Part shown: positions 14,042 to 15,081 of the stretch, piece by piece | Layout: the number at the start of each line of letters is the position of its first letter | Position numbering within the stretch: the stretch's first letter is position 1 | Source of the DNA: Candidatus Desantisiibacteriota bacterium | GTDB taxonomy: Bacteria > JACRDZ01 | Assembly (NCBI GenBank): GCA_016209155.1 | Contig: JACQWU010000297.1 | Span: 1 to 15,081 of the forward strand | DNA length: 15,081 bases | Reading direction: 5' to 3' | The notes under the pieces: model-generated | What the model was told of the DNA's origin: nothing | The model's database searches: none | Seen by the model: only the letters and a program-made list of their open reading frames with translations | Position numbers and translations under genes: made by a program

Positions 14042-14480
14042 TCCCGAAGATGTATTTTTTTTAGATACTAATATTTTAGTTTATGCAGCAGATACTTCTT
14101 CGCCTTTTCACTCGCCTTCCAAAAAATTAAGAGATAGAGGGATAAAAGGAAATTTGGCTATTTGTATTTCTCCACAAGTATTGTGTGAATTTTTTACAGT
14201 CGTTACTGATCCTAAAAAAGTAACTAATCCCAAAACATCGGAGGAAGCACTAAAGGAGATTACAAAGTATATAGAAACAGATAAATTTTTTAAAATATTT
14301 TTCACTAAAGAATCCCTTAAAAAAACCGTGGAACTTGTAGAAAAATACAAAATAAAAAAACAGGAAATTTTTGATATCCAAATTGTGGCTACAATGCTAT
14401 CAAATAACATTACAAAAATATATACCTATAATACAGAACATTTTTCCAAATTTAAAGAGATAGAAGTTCTTACTCTTTAG
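14028..14480 (+). CDS. PIN-domain toxin ribonuclease (VapC-like)
   Basis: A 150-residue PIN-domain protein, expected to be a metal-dependent endoribonuclease that cuts tRNA, rRNA or mRNA when free of antitoxin. The acidic site is visible: D13 in FLDTNILVYA (11-20), E54 in VLCEFF (51-56) and D116 in FDIQIVATM (115-123). The fourth position falls in TYNTEHF (133-139), where this family often has N or D. I chose the ATG at 14028, with AGGGAGGA 6 bases upstream inside the antitoxin gene. The in-frame upstream extension has no ribosome-binding site. The overlapping antitoxin-first order fits a vapBC operon. Confidence 0.88.
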   Translation: MIISNPEDVFFLDTNILVYAADTSSPFHSPSKKLRDRGIKGNLAICISPQVLCEFFTVVTDPKKVTNPKTSEEALKEITKYIETDKFFKIFFTKESLKKTVELVEKYKIKKQEIFDIQIVATMLSNNITKIYTYNTEHFSKFKEIEVLTL

Positions 14481-14522
14481 AAGCAAAGATTAAAATTTAA
14501 CAGAGAATTATTACAATAATCT

Positions 14523-14997
14523 ATGACCTGGTTAATATTTGCATTTCTGACAGCTTTATTCGAATCCCTTAAAGATGTTTCAAGCAAGATGAGCTTGAGA
14601 AATATTGATGAATATATTATTTCATGGTCACTGCGTTTTTTTGCATTACCTTTTTTAATTCCGCTTTTGTTTTTTATTAAAATCCCATCTTTAGGAACCC
14701 AATTTTGGAATAGTAATGTTTCCGATAATGCTGTATAAATCACAAAGAAGTATAAAAGATATCACTGTAAATTATAAAGCTTTAACTCCAATAGGACTTT
14801 TTAGTGCTTTGGGCTTAGTATTTCAAATGATTGCAATAAATTTAACTCTTGTAGCAAATGTTATTTCAATAAAGCGGACAAACACAATAATGAGTGTATT
14901 CCTGGGTTATTTTATTTTCAAAGAGAAGGGTATGACTGAAAGATTACCTGGTGTTGTAATAATGGTTGCCGGAGTTTTGTTCATAACGTTATCTTGA
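14523..14997 (+). pseudogene. Second EamA transporter copy, broken by a 389-bp internal deletion
   Basis: 14523-14709 matches 11760-11946 with 8 differences in 187 bases, and 14710-14997 matches 12336-12623 including the stop. The 389 bp in between (11947-12335 of the intact copy) are missing. As 389 is not a multiple of three, the reading frame is lost: the first part stops at 14738. The second part is open in another frame as the last 90 or so residues. Six of the 8 differences in the first part are synonymous, so the copy was under protein-level selection for some time before it broke. Similarity starts at the ATG and runs on beyond the stop through the 54-bp element. Confidence 0.9.
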
Positions 14998-15009
14998 TTA
15001 GAATTTTTG

Positions 15010-15063
15010 GTAGGGGTTCGATTCATCGTTTCCGTTTACGGGCTTGATAAATCAAGCCCCTAC
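15010..15063. repeat. 54-bp two-hairpin dispersed element, copy 2
   Basis: Same length, position and outer ends (GTAGGGG, CCCCTAC) as the copy at 12636-12689, again 12 bp after the transporter stop. Here the second stem (GGGCTTGAT, AA, ATCAAGCCC) is perfect and the first (GGGTTCGAT, TC, ATCGTTTCC) has lost pairs, the reverse of copy 1. The flank after it (ACAATAT.AAATTTTCATTT) still matches copy 1 up to the window edge. Confidence 0.8.
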
Positions 15064-15081
15064 AATATCAAATTTTCATTT

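Noticed and set aside
12624-15081. Integron-like cassettes: gene plus structured element repeated
   Set aside because: The 54-bp element lacks attC core sites (GTTRRRY/RYYYAAC), no integrase is present, and the genes between copies have their own promoters.
1-15081. CRISPR array, tRNA, rRNA or transposase genes
   Set aside because: No regularly spaced repeats, no cloverleaf with the conserved T-loop, and no transposase or integrase motifs were seen on either strand.

Overview
AT-rich bacterial DNA, by eye about 30% G+C in most genes. A lipobox-bearing lipoprotein, a lipid-linked-glycan flippase and full peptidoglycan and rod-shape genes point to a diderm (Gram-negative-type) bacterium, probably from a poorly sampled lineage. 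The sequence alone does not fix the phylum.

Left third (1-4488, minus strand): a tightly packed housekeeping operon for cell envelope and phospholipids, in transcription order murA, mreC, mreD, rsmD, coaD, pgsA, pgpA (cut by the window edge). Several neighbours overlap by ATGA. Two genes look damaged or unusual. mreD needs a one-base shift inside a run of nine A to join its real start to its body. rsmD lacks about 30 codons between its DPPY motif and its normal C-terminus. A good sigma70-type promoter lies just upstream of murA.

Middle (4489-6104, plus strand): a divergently transcribed AAA+ ATPase with a winged-helix region and a PD-(D/E)xK-like C-terminal domain. Its leader holds three copies of one 10-base word arranged so that two mutually exclusive hairpins can form. 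This is the strongest candidate for an unexplained regulatory device in the window.

6105-12623 (plus strand): a surface-glycan-like or secondary-metabolite-like operon with its own promoter. It encodes an alpha/alpha-toroid (squalene cyclase/prenyltransferase-like) protein, a Wzx-type flippase, a class I methyltransferase, a large G+C-richer orphan lipoprotein and an EamA/DMT transporter.

12624-15081: accessory DNA with decayed repeats. It holds a 54-bp two-hairpin element (two copies), a MITE-like inverted repeat, an unknown three-TM membrane protein, a second remnant of a methyltransferase 3' end, a type II toxin-antitoxin pair (PIN toxin) with its own promoter and operator, and a second, internally deleted copy of the EamA gene. 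The order methyltransferase tail - payload - EamA - 54-bp element occurs twice. The payload is the lipoprotein in one copy and the toxin-antitoxin pair in the other, so this looks like a segmental duplication whose interiors were replaced.
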